A stretch of DNA of 64,000 bases from Enterococcus sp. HY326 (GCF_026157065.1 NZ_JANLGQ010000001.1:496001-560000), one strand, 5' to 3'. Positions 45,316-55,179 are shown, counted from the stretch's first letter. Notes: generated from the sequence alone by a model not told the origin. A program made the numbers and translations.

Positions 45316-47322
45316 TTATACTTCAAAGGCGACGTCATCACAGGTGATATTACCGTCTTTTGCAACTATTTTCCCATTGCTTTTTTCAAGAGTTACCAAA
45401 ATAATCATATCATCCTTATTTTCGGCTTTTATCTTAGCACTATCCATAATGGCAATCAGTTCACCTTGTTTTACAGTTTGCCCTTGTTTCACTTTAATAT
45501 CAAAAGGAACTCCCTGCAAATCAACTGTATCAATTCCCATATGAATCAGTAATTGTTCACCATGCTCGCCTTCAATTCCAATAGCGTGCAGCGTAGGGAA
45601 AATGGTCGAAATTGTTCCGTTTACAGGTGCGTAGACATTACCATCATGATTTTTGATAGCAAAACCATTACCTAAAGTTTTATTTGAGAAAACTTCATCA
45701 GGCACTTCTTCAATTGAAATAATTTCACCACTCGCTGGTGAATGAATAATTTGTCCATTTTTCGTTTGGGTAGCTGGGAGTTCAGCTTTTCCAGCCTTTA
45801 ACTGTTCAACATAAGTTTCTAAAGATTCTCTTAGCTCGTTAACTCCAATTCCAATAATGATTTGGATATGTTTCTGTTTATCGACCACACCAGAGGATGG
45901 ATAAGTTTTCAATAAATCAATATCAACTTTTTTATCGTCAATAACATCCAACCGCAATCGAGAATAACAATTATAGATTTCAACGATATTATCGACGCCA
46001 CCTAAGCCTTCAACAATCACAGCCAGACCAGCCTCATTACCTTTCAGTGAGTCTACTGCTTTTTCGGAACTTTCATCTACTGCTATAGGTTCACGACCGA
46101 TTGTTGGTAATTTTAATTTGACGATTAAGTACTTGAAGGCAAAATATTCCATAGTTGCGATAATCAAAATGATTGGAATAATTAGCCAGGTTCGCCCTAA
46201 TTCCATCGGAACAAATAGTGATGGTAGCGTCTCGGGAATACTTCCAACCATGACTCGTAAGCCTAAAATATTAGATAAGAAGAAACTAAACCCAAAAATC
46301 ACGGCATGGACTAACCATAAGACAGGTGCTGCAAATAAGAATAGAAACTCAATTGGCTCAGTCGTACCAGCTACTGCGGCTAAGACAACAGCCGGAATAA
46401 CGATTGCCTTCACTTTAGCCTTATTTTCTGGCAACGCAGTCTTGATAAATGCAGCTGCAATTGCGATTGGAAATGCTAATGGTCCAAAATTTGTTAAGAA
46501 TCCAATGGCTGGATTCATTTGAGTAACATTGCTAATGTCACCTAATTGCGCTAACCAAATATTATACGCTCCACTGACGGCTTCTCCTGCAATCTGTGCA
46601 GTACCGCCCATTGGTGTGTAATGAAGTGGCATCCATAATAGATGGTGCATGCCTACTGGTAAAAGCATTCGATTCAAAAATCCATAAGCGAAAAAGCCGA
46701 AAGGTCCAGAGCTAGCCATTGTTGAAACAGCTGCATTAACACCCGCATTGATTACTGGCCAAATATAGGTGACAACAATTGCTAGCGCAATTGTTGCAAA
46801 TATTGCAATCCCATAAGCAAATTTTGTTCCCTCATAAGGGGCCAAATATTTATGGAATTTAAAATTACCAAAACGATTGATAATGAAGCCCACCATACAA
46901 CCAATAATAATACCTAAAAATACACCCATGTCATTGACTTGGATCCCCATTACCATATTTTGACCAGTTCCGAACAAACCTTGTTCACCCGGTTCAGCTA
47001 ATCGATTGGTTAGAGTCAACCAAGAATTATTTGCAAATAGAAATATCATAAAACAAGTAATGGCTACGATTGCTCCATCTGTTTTTTTCTTGGTTAAAGC
47101 AGCTGCAATACCTACACAAAAAATTACTGAGAGAGAACCAATCGCACCGCTATTAACAATACCAAAGAAAAAATTTCCGATTTTCGCTATCACTTCTGGC
47201 ATGAAATCCATCCGCATAATTGCAGCAATCGAAATGACTAACCCTGAAACGGCCATAAACATTACCGGCTGAATAATAGCACGAGCGAATGTTCGCATGG
47301 ATTTTTGAACAGCTTCCTTCAT
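45316..47322 (-). CDS. PTS EIICBA, glucose/alpha-glucoside family
   Basis: 668-aa three-domain permease. EIIC (~1-410, about ten membrane segments, GMHHLLWMPLHY and AGTTEPIEFLFLF sugar motifs), EIIB (~430-505, phospho-Cys in IYNCYSRLRLDV) and EIIA (~535-668, LLIHMGIDTV with the phospho-His). The C-B-A order is that of glucose-superfamily permeases. ATG 47322 is preferred over GTG 47334, which abuts the RBS. It imports and phosphorylates a glucoside for the GH4 enzyme (inference from context). Confidence 0.93.
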   Translation of the reverse strand: MKEAVQKSMRTFARAIIQPVMFMAVSGLVISIAAIMRMDFMPEVIAKIGNFFFGIVNSGAIGSLSVIFCVGIAAALTKKKTDGAIVAITCFMIFLFANNSWLTLTNRLAEPGEQGLFGTGQNMVMGIQVNDMGVFLGIIIGCMVGFIINRFGNFKFHKYLAPYEGTKFAYGIAIFATIALAIVVTYIWPVINAGVNAAVSTMASSGPFGFFAYGFLNRMLLPVGMHHLLWMPLHYTPMGGTAQIAGEAVSGAYNIWLAQLGDISNVTQMNPAIGFLTNFGPLAFPIAIAAAFIKTALPENKAKVKAIVIPAVVLAAVAGTTEPIEFLFLFAAPVLWLVHAVIFGFSFFLSNILGLRVMVGSIPETLPSLFVPMELGRTWLIIPIILIIATMEYFAFKYLIVKLKLPTIGREPIAVDESSEKAVDSLKGNEAGLAVIVEGLGGVDNIVEIYNCYSRLRLDVIDDKKVDIDLLKTYPSSGVVDKQKHIQIIIGIGVNELRESLETYVEQLKAGKAELPATQTKNGQIIHSPASGEIISIEEVPDEVFSNKTLGNGFAIKNHDGNVYAPVNGTISTIFPTLHAIGIEGEHGEQLLIHMGIDTVDLQGVPFDIKVKQGQTVKQGELIAIMDSAKIKAENKDDMIILVTLEKSNGKIVAKDGNITCDDVAFEV

Positions 47323-47376
47323 AAAAAAACACACTCCCTAAAGTTGATAAATTAACTTACCCTGTTATTTGATTTT

Positions 47377-47405
47377 AGTATATGATAGAGAAAACGGTTG
47401 CACAA
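47377..47405 (-). promoter_or_regulatory. PTS promoter with overlapping cre-like site
   Basis: Minus strand -35 TTGTGC (47405-47400), 17-bp spacer, -10 TATACT (47382-47377). AGAAAACGGTTGCA (47389-47402, plus strand) fits the cre consensus TGNNARCGNWWWCA with two mismatches. Layout and spacing equal those of the deacetylase-GH4 promoter. Confidence 0.6.
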
Positions 47406-48175
47406 GGCTATTACCAAAGGAAGCAAACCTTTTCAAGATTTGAAAATACTTTCAGGTTTTATGATAAAGTCTAGATTTTTTTTGAGATAACCTAAAAAAA
47501 TAACATGGCATAGGTGTTTACTCGAGTGGTTTCAAAGTACACTAGATTACCTGACTGTTGAAGAAACAGGAACCATTAATTTAATGGAGAATCCTTATCT
47601 GTCAACGAGAATAAAGATTCCCCTGCAATCTCAGAAGAGCTCATAAAAAGGTGTTCCTTAAACATCATAAGCGTTGTTGGGCCTGCCTTTTTAAAATTTA
47701 TTGGCCTCGTATCATTTGAGCCTCATACTATTGGCGATTTTCATATTATAAACAAGTAGCCGTTTCTGGTGAAAATGTTCTACGTAGTCTGTTTGACATC
47801 TGGTATTTCCTTCTAGTTCAAATACACACCTTGTCAGCTCAACTTAGTGTAGCCAGCCATAAATCACTATTCGAAATCTTTCCCTCGGAGATTTGTAATA
47901 ACAGATATATCTAGATAATGAATTATTTTATTTGTTCAGTCGTATAATAATATTTAGGAAAACAGTCCATAACAAATATCAACAGCTGCAAGCTTAGGTT
48001 TATCCAAATGTTTAAGCCCATTTAATGGGATTCTAAACAAAGAAATCCTGTCATCTTTCCTATCTTTGATAGAATTTGATAATTTGCAAGGAACAGTAGC
48101 AGGAAAACATAAAAAGCTTGTACGTCAAGGTTTCTATTATCTCTTCATCCTCCTCACTATTGTTTTTCAATACTC

Positions 48176-48220
48176 ATCAAAAACCCCTCTAGTAAAATCT
48201 TTTAGATTTTAGTAGAGGGG
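48176..48220 (-). terminator. Terminator of the LPXTG adhesin gene
   Basis: CCCCTCTAGTAAAATCT (48184-48200) pairs with AGATTTTAGTAGAGGGG (48204-48220), one mismatch. T5 follows on the minus strand. Confidence 0.9.
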
Positions 48221-48251
48221 TACAAATTTCTACAGTATCATTGAGTCTTGC

Positions 48252-50417
48252 TTAAAATAAGTTAAACTCGTCTTCTCTTTTTTTCTTCATAAAGTAAACA
48301 CTAGCTAATAATGTCAACCCTAATACTGTTGCCATCATACTGCTTTCTTTTTCACCAGTAGCTGGTAAAGGTTTTTCCCCACTAGTTACCGTTTTAGTAG
48401 TTGTGTTTGTTTTATTATCTACTGGAGTAGTAACTGTAGCATTTTCTTTCTCTTTAACAGTTAAAGTCATTGTTGTTTCAGCTGTTTGTTCATATGCAGT
48501 TCCCATACCAGAATAAGCCGTAAACTTAATTTGGTATTCTCCAGCTTCAACTAATGTGTTAGTTGCAGGATCATAAGGAATGCCGTCACCAATAATTTCA
48601 AAAGAAATATACTCAGCATTGGTGGTTTCAGCCCAACCAAGAACCATTTCTTCTGTGATAGTATCTCCAATATACATTACTCGGTCAGCAACTGTAATTG
48701 TTGGAGCTTGTAATTCTGCAACAGTCACAGTAATTGCTTTAGTGGCCACATTGCCGGCAGAATTTGTATAGCTGTAGATGACAGTATACGTGCTACCTGG
48801 AATGGAAGTATCAATCGTTTCTCCACCAACAACTGTATACTCAGTTACTGGTAAGTTATCGCCATCGACAACATCACTGGCAGTCGCCCAGCCTAAAATA
48901 GTTTCGTCATCGACAATATCCCCAACGCCGACTACTTGGTCTGTGGCATTAATTGTTGCAAGACGTTCAGCAACAGTCACAGTGATGGACTTAGTTGCAA
49001 CTTCTCCAGCTGTATTCGTTACAGTGTATTCAACAGTATAAGCAGAACCTACTGTCGTAGTGTCAATCGAGCCCGCACGCATGACACTAATCGGCGTAAT
49101 CGTGTAAGACTTAGTCAAACCTTCTGCTGAATCTACTGGATCGGAAATTGTAGCCCAGCTCCAGATTGTTGCATCATCAATCACTTGATCTTGATAAACT
49201 GTTTGGTCAGCTACAACGATTGTTGGTACTCGTTTTTCTACAGTAATATTAACTGTCTTAGACTCAATAACTCCAGCAGAATTTTTCGCAGTATAGGTTA
49301 CAGGATAAACTCCTGCTGTTGTTGTATCTACAGTACCAGTGTATGAAATCCCAGTGTCACTACTTCCATCATAAGCTCCTAATGCAACTGTTGAGCCATC
49401 TTTCTTAACTTCAGTTGCAGTTACATTGTCCATTGGCTCAAAAGTTTGTCCTACATATAATGTTTGATCAGATGCTGTTAAATTCAACCCTTTTATCACA
49501 TTAATCGTAACAACAGCTTCGGTTAAGGTATTGTATTTTGTCGAATAAACTAATACGGTAATTTGATAACTTCCAGGCTCTCCGGCATAAATTCCTCCAA
49601 CAAAGCTCAGTACATAATCACTGCTTGGAGCGACATTTCCGTTAGAGTCTAATACAACAATTTTTTCGGTAATTTCTTGCTGGTAATCCCCGCCTTGTGC
49701 CACTGTAACACTAAAAGGTGAGACACTCAGAAAACCAACATTTTCTGGCGCAACAAGAACTTCAACAGTTGCTGTAGTCGTCTTTCCTGCAGCATTGGTA
49801 ACTGAATAAACTACTTGGTAAGGAGCATCGTCTACGCCAGTCGGAACGCTTGTATTAACTGTATTCGTAACGACTTTGATTTGACTAGTAAGGTCTGTCC
49901 CATCAGCATCTGTTGCAAACACACCTTCCAACGGATTAAATGTACTATTATATTTCACAGTTTTTTGTGGTGCTACCTTAATCATCGGTGAATCAGCATC
50001 CTCGCCAGTTACTGGCGGGATTGGTAGAGCCGGTGCTGGTGCAGGAGTCTCCTCAGTTTCAGTTGGAACAGCCACTTCTGCTGAAGCATCGGCTGCATTA
50101 TTGTTTTCAGCTGGTGTTTCTACAGATGGCGTAGTTTGTTCTGCCTCATCTCCAACTGAAGGAGTGGTTTCTTCAACAACTGGTGGCACTGTCTCTTCAG
50201 TAGAAGGCGCTGTTGTGTCCGGTGTTGGTTCTACTTCTGGTGTGGCTTGAGGTGTTTCAGCAGCCGCAGTTGCCGCAGTTGTATCCGGCACAGGAGCTGT
50301 TGTTACTTCCTCCGGTTGTGCAACTTCTGCCGAATCAGCAAAAGCTACATGAGCATTTAAAAAAGTCGGTGCCAATAGTGTTACTAGAGTTAACCCAATC
50401 ATTTTTTTACTTTTCAT
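48252..50417 (-). CDS. LPXTG cell-wall-anchored Ig-repeat protein
   Basis: 721 aa. Signal peptide (KSKKMIGLTLVTLLAPTFLNAHVAFA), then a Pro/Thr/Glu-rich low-complexity stalk (~28-145). About six DUF5011/Ig-like modules follow (recurring VTVAE...I.V.DQ.VY.G and YTVTNTAGEVATKSITVTV, residues ~150-655). A Thr/Lys linker leads to the sortase signal LPATG, a hydrophobic segment and KKKRE. Sortase A would attach it to peptidoglycan. Probable adhesin or stalk protein; no ligand domain is recognised. AGGGGA precedes the ATG. Confidence 0.92.
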   Translation of the reverse strand: MKSKKMIGLTLVTLLAPTFLNAHVAFADSAEVAQPEEVTTAPVPDTTAATAAAETPQATPEVEPTPDTTAPSTEETVPPVVEETTPSVGDEAEQTTPSVETPAENNNAADASAEVAVPTETEETPAPAPALPIPPVTGEDADSPMIKVAPQKTVKYNSTFNPLEGVFATDADGTDLTSQIKVVTNTVNTSVPTGVDDAPYQVVYSVTNAAGKTTTATVEVLVAPENVGFLSVSPFSVTVAQGGDYQQEITEKIVVLDSNGNVAPSSDYVLSFVGGIYAGEPGSYQITVLVYSTKYNTLTEAVVTINVIKGLNLTASDQTLYVGQTFEPMDNVTATEVKKDGSTVALGAYDGSSDTGISYTGTVDTTTAGVYPVTYTAKNSAGVIESKTVNITVEKRVPTIVVADQTVYQDQVIDDATIWSWATISDPVDSAEGLTKSYTITPISVMRAGSIDTTTVGSAYTVEYTVTNTAGEVATKSITVTVAERLATINATDQVVGVGDIVDDETILGWATASDVVDGDNLPVTEYTVVGGETIDTSIPGSTYTVIYSYTNSAGNVATKAITVTVAELQAPTITVADRVMYIGDTITEEMVLGWAETTNAEYISFEIIGDGIPYDPATNTLVEAGEYQIKFTAYSGMGTAYEQTAETTMTLTVKEKENATVTTPVDNKTNTTTKTVTSGEKPLPATGEKESSMMATVLGLTLLASVYFMKKKREDEFNLF

Positions 50418-50819
50418 AAAAATCCCCTATCCTTTTTTTTATTACCAATTATAACTTTACCATCTTTTCATTTTAATGAACAGTATATTTCAAAAATAAA
50501 AATTAATTTATGTTAAATAGATAATATTTTATAGGCATGTTCTGAAAATCATATTAAAGTATTTTATAGATAAATATATCTGAAGATTTTTCAAATCTCT
50601 TAGCAATTCTTTAGCGGTTGGTTTATTTCATGAAAAAAAATATCTACTTATCCTGTATTTAATAATTATTATGTCGTTTCACCCACCATATTGTTACATT
50701 CCTCGCTTTATTAAGAACAATCCCGCTTCCGAGAACAATTATTCGTTTTTTTCTTAGAATCGTAGTAAGATGGGCTCAAGTTATTTAAAGATGCGTTGAA
50801 AATAAAGGAGGTCACACAG
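50418..50819. other. Divergent AT-rich promoter region
   Basis: 402 bp between the adhesin and the monooxygenase gene. Strongly AT-rich near the adhesin start. No gene; several possible -10 hexamers but no promoter I would commit to. Confidence 0.4.
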
Positions 50820-51842
50820 ATGAAAAAAATTGGTTTCTTAAGTTTTGGCCATTGGATGGAGCAAGGTTCTTTAGTTAAAACGGCTAGTGATGCTTATCTG
50901 CAATCAATTGATTTAGCAGTTGAAGCCGAAAAAATCGGCATTGACGGGGCGTGGTATCGGGTCCATCATTTCGCTCCACAAATTGGTTCGCCGTTTCCAT
51001 TGCTTTCGGCGATTGGTGCTAAAACTAGCAAAATAGAAATTGGTACCGGCTTGATTGACATGCGCTATGAAAATCCCTATTACATGGCAGAAAATGCTGG
51101 CTTAACGGATGTTATTACTCAAGGTCGCGTAGAGTTGGGCGTTGGCCGTGGTTCACCTGAACAAGTTTTAGATGGCTGGCAATATTTTGGCTATGATTAT
51201 TCTGAGGAAGAAATCAAAGAAATCGCTCGGCAAAGAACCTTGGAATTTTTAGATTTAATTGAAGGCAAGCCCTTCGCTGAGCCTAATCCGATGCCGATGT
51301 TCCCTCAAGCTCCTGGAAAACTGCGGATTGAACCCTATTCAGAAGGATTGCGTCAACGGATTTGGTGGGGCGCTGGTTCTACAGAAACTGCCATTTGGGC
51401 GGCGCAACAAGGGATGAATTTGCAATCTTCCACCCTAGTGAACAATGAAACCAATGAACCCTTCCATATCCAACAAGCCAAACAGCTGCGGGCTTACAAA
51501 GAAGCTTGGAAAAAAGCTGGTCATAATTTTGAACCTAGAACTTTAGTAACTCGTTCAATTCAGCCGATTACAACGGATTTGGATTTACAATTGTTTGGTC
51601 AAGAGGATGATTCTCAGTATGATCAAGTCGGCTTTTTAGCTTATCATCGCAATCCAACTATTTTTGGGCGCACCTTTGCTGGTGAACCAGACAAATTGGT
51701 GAAGGAATTAGCTGAAGATGAGGCGATTAAAGAAGCCGATACTGTGCTGATTACCATTCCAAATACTTTAGGTGTCGATTACAATATGCATCTACTTGAA
51801 ACCATCATTAAAGATGTGGCACCAGGCCTAGGTTGGCGCTAA
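50820..51842 (+). CDS. Luciferase-like FMN-dependent monooxygenase
   Basis: 340-aa bacterial luciferase-like (LLM) flavin oxidoreductase. IGFLSFGHWM start, DGAWYRVHHFAPQIGSPFPLLSAIGAKT, IEIGTGLIDMRYENP and LGVGRGSPEQVLDG are typical of the family. AAAGGAGG precedes ATG 50820; the frame to 50796 is upstream of the RBS. Monocistronic with a terminator. Substrate unknown; no partner reductase nearby. Confidence 0.88.
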   Translation: MKKIGFLSFGHWMEQGSLVKTASDAYLQSIDLAVEAEKIGIDGAWYRVHHFAPQIGSPFPLLSAIGAKTSKIEIGTGLIDMRYENPYYMAENAGLTDVITQGRVELGVGRGSPEQVLDGWQYFGYDYSEEEIKEIARQRTLEFLDLIEGKPFAEPNPMPMFPQAPGKLRIEPYSEGLRQRIWWGAGSTETAIWAAQQGMNLQSSTLVNNETNEPFHIQQAKQLRAYKEAWKKAGHNFEPRTLVTRSIQPITTDLDLQLFGQEDDSQYDQVGFLAYHRNPTIFGRTFAGEPDKLVKELAEDEAIKEADTVLITIPNTLGVDYNMHLLETIIKDVAPGLGWR

Positions 51843-51865
51843 AAAATTCTTATGATAACAAACAG

Positions 51866-51907
51866 AAACCCAAGCCGCTCGCTTTAGTGAGCAGTTTGGG
51901 TTCTTTT
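51866..51907 (+). terminator. Terminator of the monooxygenase gene
   Basis: AACCCAA (51867-51873) pairs with TTGGGTT (51896-51902). An additional GCTC/GAGC inner stem is present, and TCTTTTT follows. Confidence 0.85.
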
Positions 51908-51969
51908 TGAAGAATTTTCACTTTCCATTTTTAGCACAACTAATTTTCCCATTAAGTCCTTGATGATCA

Positions 51970-52386
51970 CTAAATTACATTGAGCTGCTCTAATGAAAGC
52001 AATAAAGTATCGCAAACAGAATGAATATATTCTTGTTCACTTAGTTGGTTCAGTGTCTGGCTGATTTCTTGAGAATTCATCCTCCTTTGTGTTTCATAGC
52101 CTGCATAAGACGTAAAATTCCACTAAGGGAATAATTGGCATTTCTCAGAGTACGAATTATTTTAAGTTGCTCCAGCACCACCGAGTCATAGCTCCGATAG
52201 CCATTCTTTACCGGGGACTTCTACAAGGCCATTCAGCTCCCAATTCCGCAAAGTATCTATAGTTATTTCTAAATAATCCGCCGCTTGCTTTCGTGAAAAG
52301 AGTACTCGTTTTTCTCGAGTTTGCTCCTGTAAATTATCGGAAATCAAATTAATGGCTTCTTGCGCCTTTTCTTTTTCATTCCTCAA
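51970..52386 (-). pseudogene. MerR-family regulator, multiply frameshifted
   Basis: From TTG 52386: a coiled-coil-like lead, then the MerR helix-turn-helix VLFSRKQAADYLEITIDTLR NWELNGLVEVP, after which the frame ends at 52186 (GKEWLSEL). A +1 shift near 52215 restores KNGYRSYDSVVLEQLKII and RTLRNANYSLSGILRLMQAM, ending at 52077. A third frame (ATG 52080-51970) gives NSQEISQTLNQLSEQEY and VCDTLLLSLEQLNVI, the kind of C-terminus seen in such regulators. So one gene is spread over three frames, with no good start codon. It immediately follows the HD gene. Confidence 0.75.
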
Positions 52387-52430
52387 TAAAACAAGATACT
52401 CATCAAGCTTTTTTTCCGCCTCGCCACTAG

Positions 52431-52856
52431 CTATAACTCATCTAGTAGATAGCGGCGGGCTTGTTGATAGCGCTCGACACGTACAAAATCTTGAGTAGTA
52501 AAATCTTTAGTGTGGGCCGCTTCGATACGCAAATCAATACTAGCCAGCGTAATAATCATTGCCAAATTATTTTTTTTAATCCGGTCTAAATACTCAAAAA
52601 GCGTCTCTTCTTCTTTTCTAGTTAAGACTACGACTGCATCAATGACTTTCTGAGGAATGGCGGCAGCCTTCAGGTCGGCAATTGTCAAAGATGTATATTC
52701 CAAAACATCATGCAGATAGGCTACCGCTTTTTCATTAGGTTTGCTGCATAAAGTCGCCACCGCCTTCGTATGGATGAAATAGGGATACCCTTGATTATCT
52801 ACTTGATTATGGTAGGCTTCTTTAGCAATTTTTTCTGCGACTTCAACAAAATCCAA
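52431..52856 (-). CDS. HD-domain hydrolase (RelA/SpoT hydrolase-like)
   Basis: 141 aa. HNQVDNQGYPYFIHTKAVATL, AVAYLHDVLEYTSLT (HD motif) and VLTRKEEETLFEYLDRI resemble the small (p)ppGpp-hydrolase-like HD proteins. The third conserved segment has IDLRIEA in place of the KLADRL-type motif, so activity may be modified. ATG with GGAGGG upstream. The MerR remnant begins about 45 bp downstream and may once have been co-regulated. Confidence 0.85.
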   Translation of the reverse strand: MDFVEVAEKIAKEAYHNQVDNQGYPYFIHTKAVATLCSKPNEKAVAYLHDVLEYTSLTIADLKAAAIPQKVIDAVVVLTRKEEETLFEYLDRIKKNNLAMIITLASIDLRIEAAHTKDFTTQDFVRVERYQQARRYLLDEL

Positions 52857-53050
52857 TTAAATCCCTCCTTCATAAATTTAGATATTTACACACGCATTCA
52901 GTAAAACAGGATTCGAGTCAGGAATGAGTCTTCACTGATTTTCTTTTCATCGTTCTTCAAAGGAAAATAAACTGCTAGCATTTCTAAAAAAGACTAGTAA
53001 AATTATCAGTATATGTAACTTGCTTCATTAAAAACTAGGAGGTTTTAGAA

Positions 53051-53668
53051 ATGAAAAAAACATTTTACTTAATGCGCCACGCCCAGACGCTTTTTAATGT
53101 ACGGAAAAAAATTCAAGGCTGGTGTGATGCACCTTTAACTGAACTAGGGCGGGAGCAAGCGGCCTTAGCTGGTGAATATATAAAAAAAGCCAACTTGACT
53201 TTTGATAAATTATACAGCTCTACATCTGAAAGAGCTTGCGACACACTGGAAATTATCACCAATCAGCCTTATACACGTCTCAAAGGTCTAAAGGAATGGA
53301 ATTTTGGACTTTTTGAAGGGGAAAGCGAAGACTTGAATCCTCCATTACCTTATCGTGATTTTTTTGCAAACTATGGCGGCGAAGAAGAAAAAGAATTCCA
53401 ACAACGCACCGTCCAAACCTGCGAACAACTGATGAGTGCTCCCGATGTCACAACAGTTTTAGCCATGAGCCATGGTGCTTTTTGCGGTCAGTTCAGGAAA
53501 TACTGGGACGATTACAGCATTCCTGAACTTCGGAGAGATGCTGACATCCCCCTCAATAAAAAACGAATTGGCAACTGCGCTATCTTCAAATACGACTATG
53601 AAGACGGGATTTTCTCCTTAAGCGCCATTATCAATGACGAAGCTCAAACTTTATTCCTAAACCAATAG
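53051..53668 (+). CDS. Histidine phosphatase family protein
   Basis: 205 aa, phosphoglycerate-mutase-like phosphatase. Phospho-His motif YLMRHAQTLFNVRKKIQGW, KLYSSTSERACDTLEII, EWNFGLFEGE and the second catalytic His in LAMSHGAFCGQF. Typical of broad-specificity phosphatases rather than glycolytic GpmA (228 aa, elsewhere in the window). AGGAGG 9-10 nt before the ATG. Substrate unknown. Confidence 0.9.
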   Translation: MKKTFYLMRHAQTLFNVRKKIQGWCDAPLTELGREQAALAGEYIKKANLTFDKLYSSTSERACDTLEIITNQPYTRLKGLKEWNFGLFEGESEDLNPPLPYRDFFANYGGEEEKEFQQRTVQTCEQLMSAPDVTTVLAMSHGAFCGQFRKYWDDYSIPELRRDADIPLNKKRIGNCAIFKYDYEDGIFSLSAIINDEAQTLFLNQ

Positions 53669-54398
53669 AGTAACTCTCCCCAACGACGCTCATTTAATTA
53701 ACCTCGGTGACAAAGGTCCAGTTTAGCATGGCTGTGTTCTTGCCCTGCTAACTGGGCTGAGTGAGTGTTCAGTCAATCAACTGATTTTTTTAATCCTGTC
53801 AGTTATCTTGTGAAAACGTACTTATACCTCTTGGATAAAATAATTATTCTTTATTTTATATAACATATTTTTTAACGAGGCATATCCTTTAGTTGCTACA
53901 TTATTCACTTGTAGCATACATTATTTGTATCAAAAATCAAGTTCTACTCTATCTTTAAAACAATTATCAAAGCTTCTAATTATAATTATTTTTCAATGCC
54001 TGCTTTTTAAAAATAGCAAATTAATAACAGAAAAACTAATAAAAAGCTTGCGTTTGATAACGTTCAGTTAAATCGAAATACGTAACATTGTAACTCTAAA
54101 TAAAATTTATCACTAAACTTGTTAAAATCTCTCATAAAAAATCTTTAATTTTTCTTTATGTTTCAATAATTCTAAGACTGTGAGAACCATTTCAAAACTC
54201 CTAACAACACACTTACCCAATTTTTTGAACTAAGCTCTCGTTAGATACCGGGAGATAGCTTTTCTTTTATTAAACCTAATACAAAAACTATTTTTCGAAT
54301 TTCAACCTTTAATAAAATGAAAATAATATTAATATCTCCGTGAAAATTTCAGTTTTCACGGTTTTATTTATGCTAAAATATTAAAGGGAGGACGAAGA
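53669..54398. other. Long non-coding stretch before traX
   Basis: 730 bp. It begins with a GC-richer inverted repeat (CCAGTTTAGCA 53718-53728 / TGCTAACTGG 53746-53755) without a T run. It continues as AT-rich DNA lacking RBS-led frames and ends in a plus-strand terminator hairpin directly before traX. Confidence 0.5.
54338..54365 (+). terminator. Terminator or attenuator just upstream of traX
   Basis: CCGTGAAAA (54338-54346) pairs with TTTTCACGG (54353-54361), then TTTT. It ends only 33 bp before the traX ATG. It either stops upstream read-through or acts as a leader attenuator. Confidence 0.7.
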
Positions 54399-55142
54399 AT
54401 GAAAAAAATTGATGGTTTTACTCTGAAAATAATTGCAATTATTGCTATGTTAATTAATCACATCGGCGGTGGCTTTGCCCCGTGGATTATTCCCCAATCT
54501 GTTGGCATGTATGAGGCAACACTCTGGATTGGTCGCTTGACCTTTCCAATCATGGCATTTATGGTGGCAGAAGGGTTCCATTACACCCGTAACAAATGGA
54601 AATATCTCGGTAGGATGGCACTATTCTGGGGGATTTCTATTTATCCCTTTTATCTACTATTCCATTCCACTTCAAGGGAATTTCAGCTTGTCGACTTAGT
54701 TAATAATATCTTTTTCACTTTGATGATTGGACTTTTACTGATAATCATCTGTGATATGGTTCAGCTGATTTGGCTAGAGATTCCTTTGGCTTTCTTATTT
54801 GCCTTGTTGACGTATTTTTCTGACTGGGGCTTTATGGGGGTTCTGACTATCTACGGCTTTTATCGGATTAAAAATGACTTTCTGCGTAAAACGGTACCAA
54901 TCATTTATACTTGCGCTATTTTCTTTTATCAGATGTACACCGAGCTGTATCTAGTCAATCCCCTCGGCTATCCAATGGGCATTATCATGACTGCTTGGGG
55001 TGGTTTACTAGTTATTCCACTGCTACTTATGTACAATGGCAAACGCGGTTATTCTCCTGCGTGGATGAAATGGGGTTTTTATTTATTTTATCCTGTGCAT
55101 TTGGTTCTTTTGGTGGTTATTCGCAATATCTTCTTCTTGTAA
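54399..55142 (+). CDS. TraX-family membrane protein
   Basis: 247 aa with about seven to eight membrane segments. The N-terminus KKIDGFTLKIIAIIAMLINHIGG and GRLTFPIMAFMVAEGFHYTRNKWKYLGR are typical of the TraX family, which includes the F-pilin N-acetyltransferase. Chromosomal copies are common in Firmicutes without conjugation genes, and no conjugation gene lies nearby. GGGAGGAC precedes the ATG. Role here unknown; acylation of a surface molecule is possible. Confidence 0.88.
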   Translation: MKKIDGFTLKIIAIIAMLINHIGGGFAPWIIPQSVGMYEATLWIGRLTFPIMAFMVAEGFHYTRNKWKYLGRMALFWGISIYPFYLLFHSTSREFQLVDLVNNIFFTLMIGLLLIIICDMVQLIWLEIPLAFLFALLTYFSDWGFMGVLTIYGFYRIKNDFLRKTVPIIYTCAIFFYQMYTELYLVNPLGYPMGIIMTAWGGLLVIPLLLMYNGKRGYSPAWMKWGFYLFYPVHLVLLVVIRNIFFL

Positions 55143-55146
55143 ACTT

Positions 55147-55179
55147 ACGACACTGACAGCTAAGTCAGTGTCGTTTTTT
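55147..55179 (+). terminator. Terminator of traX
   Basis: ACGACACTGAC (55147-55157) pairs perfectly with GTCAGTGTCGT (55164-55174), followed by T5. Confidence 0.92.

Larger units (their letters stand above)
47323..48251. other. Intergenic region, PTS promoter and non-coding DNA
   Basis: 929 bp. The first ~85 bp hold the PTS promoter and cre; the last ~75 bp hold the adhesin terminator. The middle ~700 bp have mixed composition and short broken frames but nothing I recognise. It could be a decayed gene. Confidence 0.45.

Noticed and set aside
54399-55142. traX as a sign of a conjugative element
   Set aside because: No relaxase, T4SS or mobilisation gene nearby. TraX homologues are common as chromosomal genes in Firmicutes.
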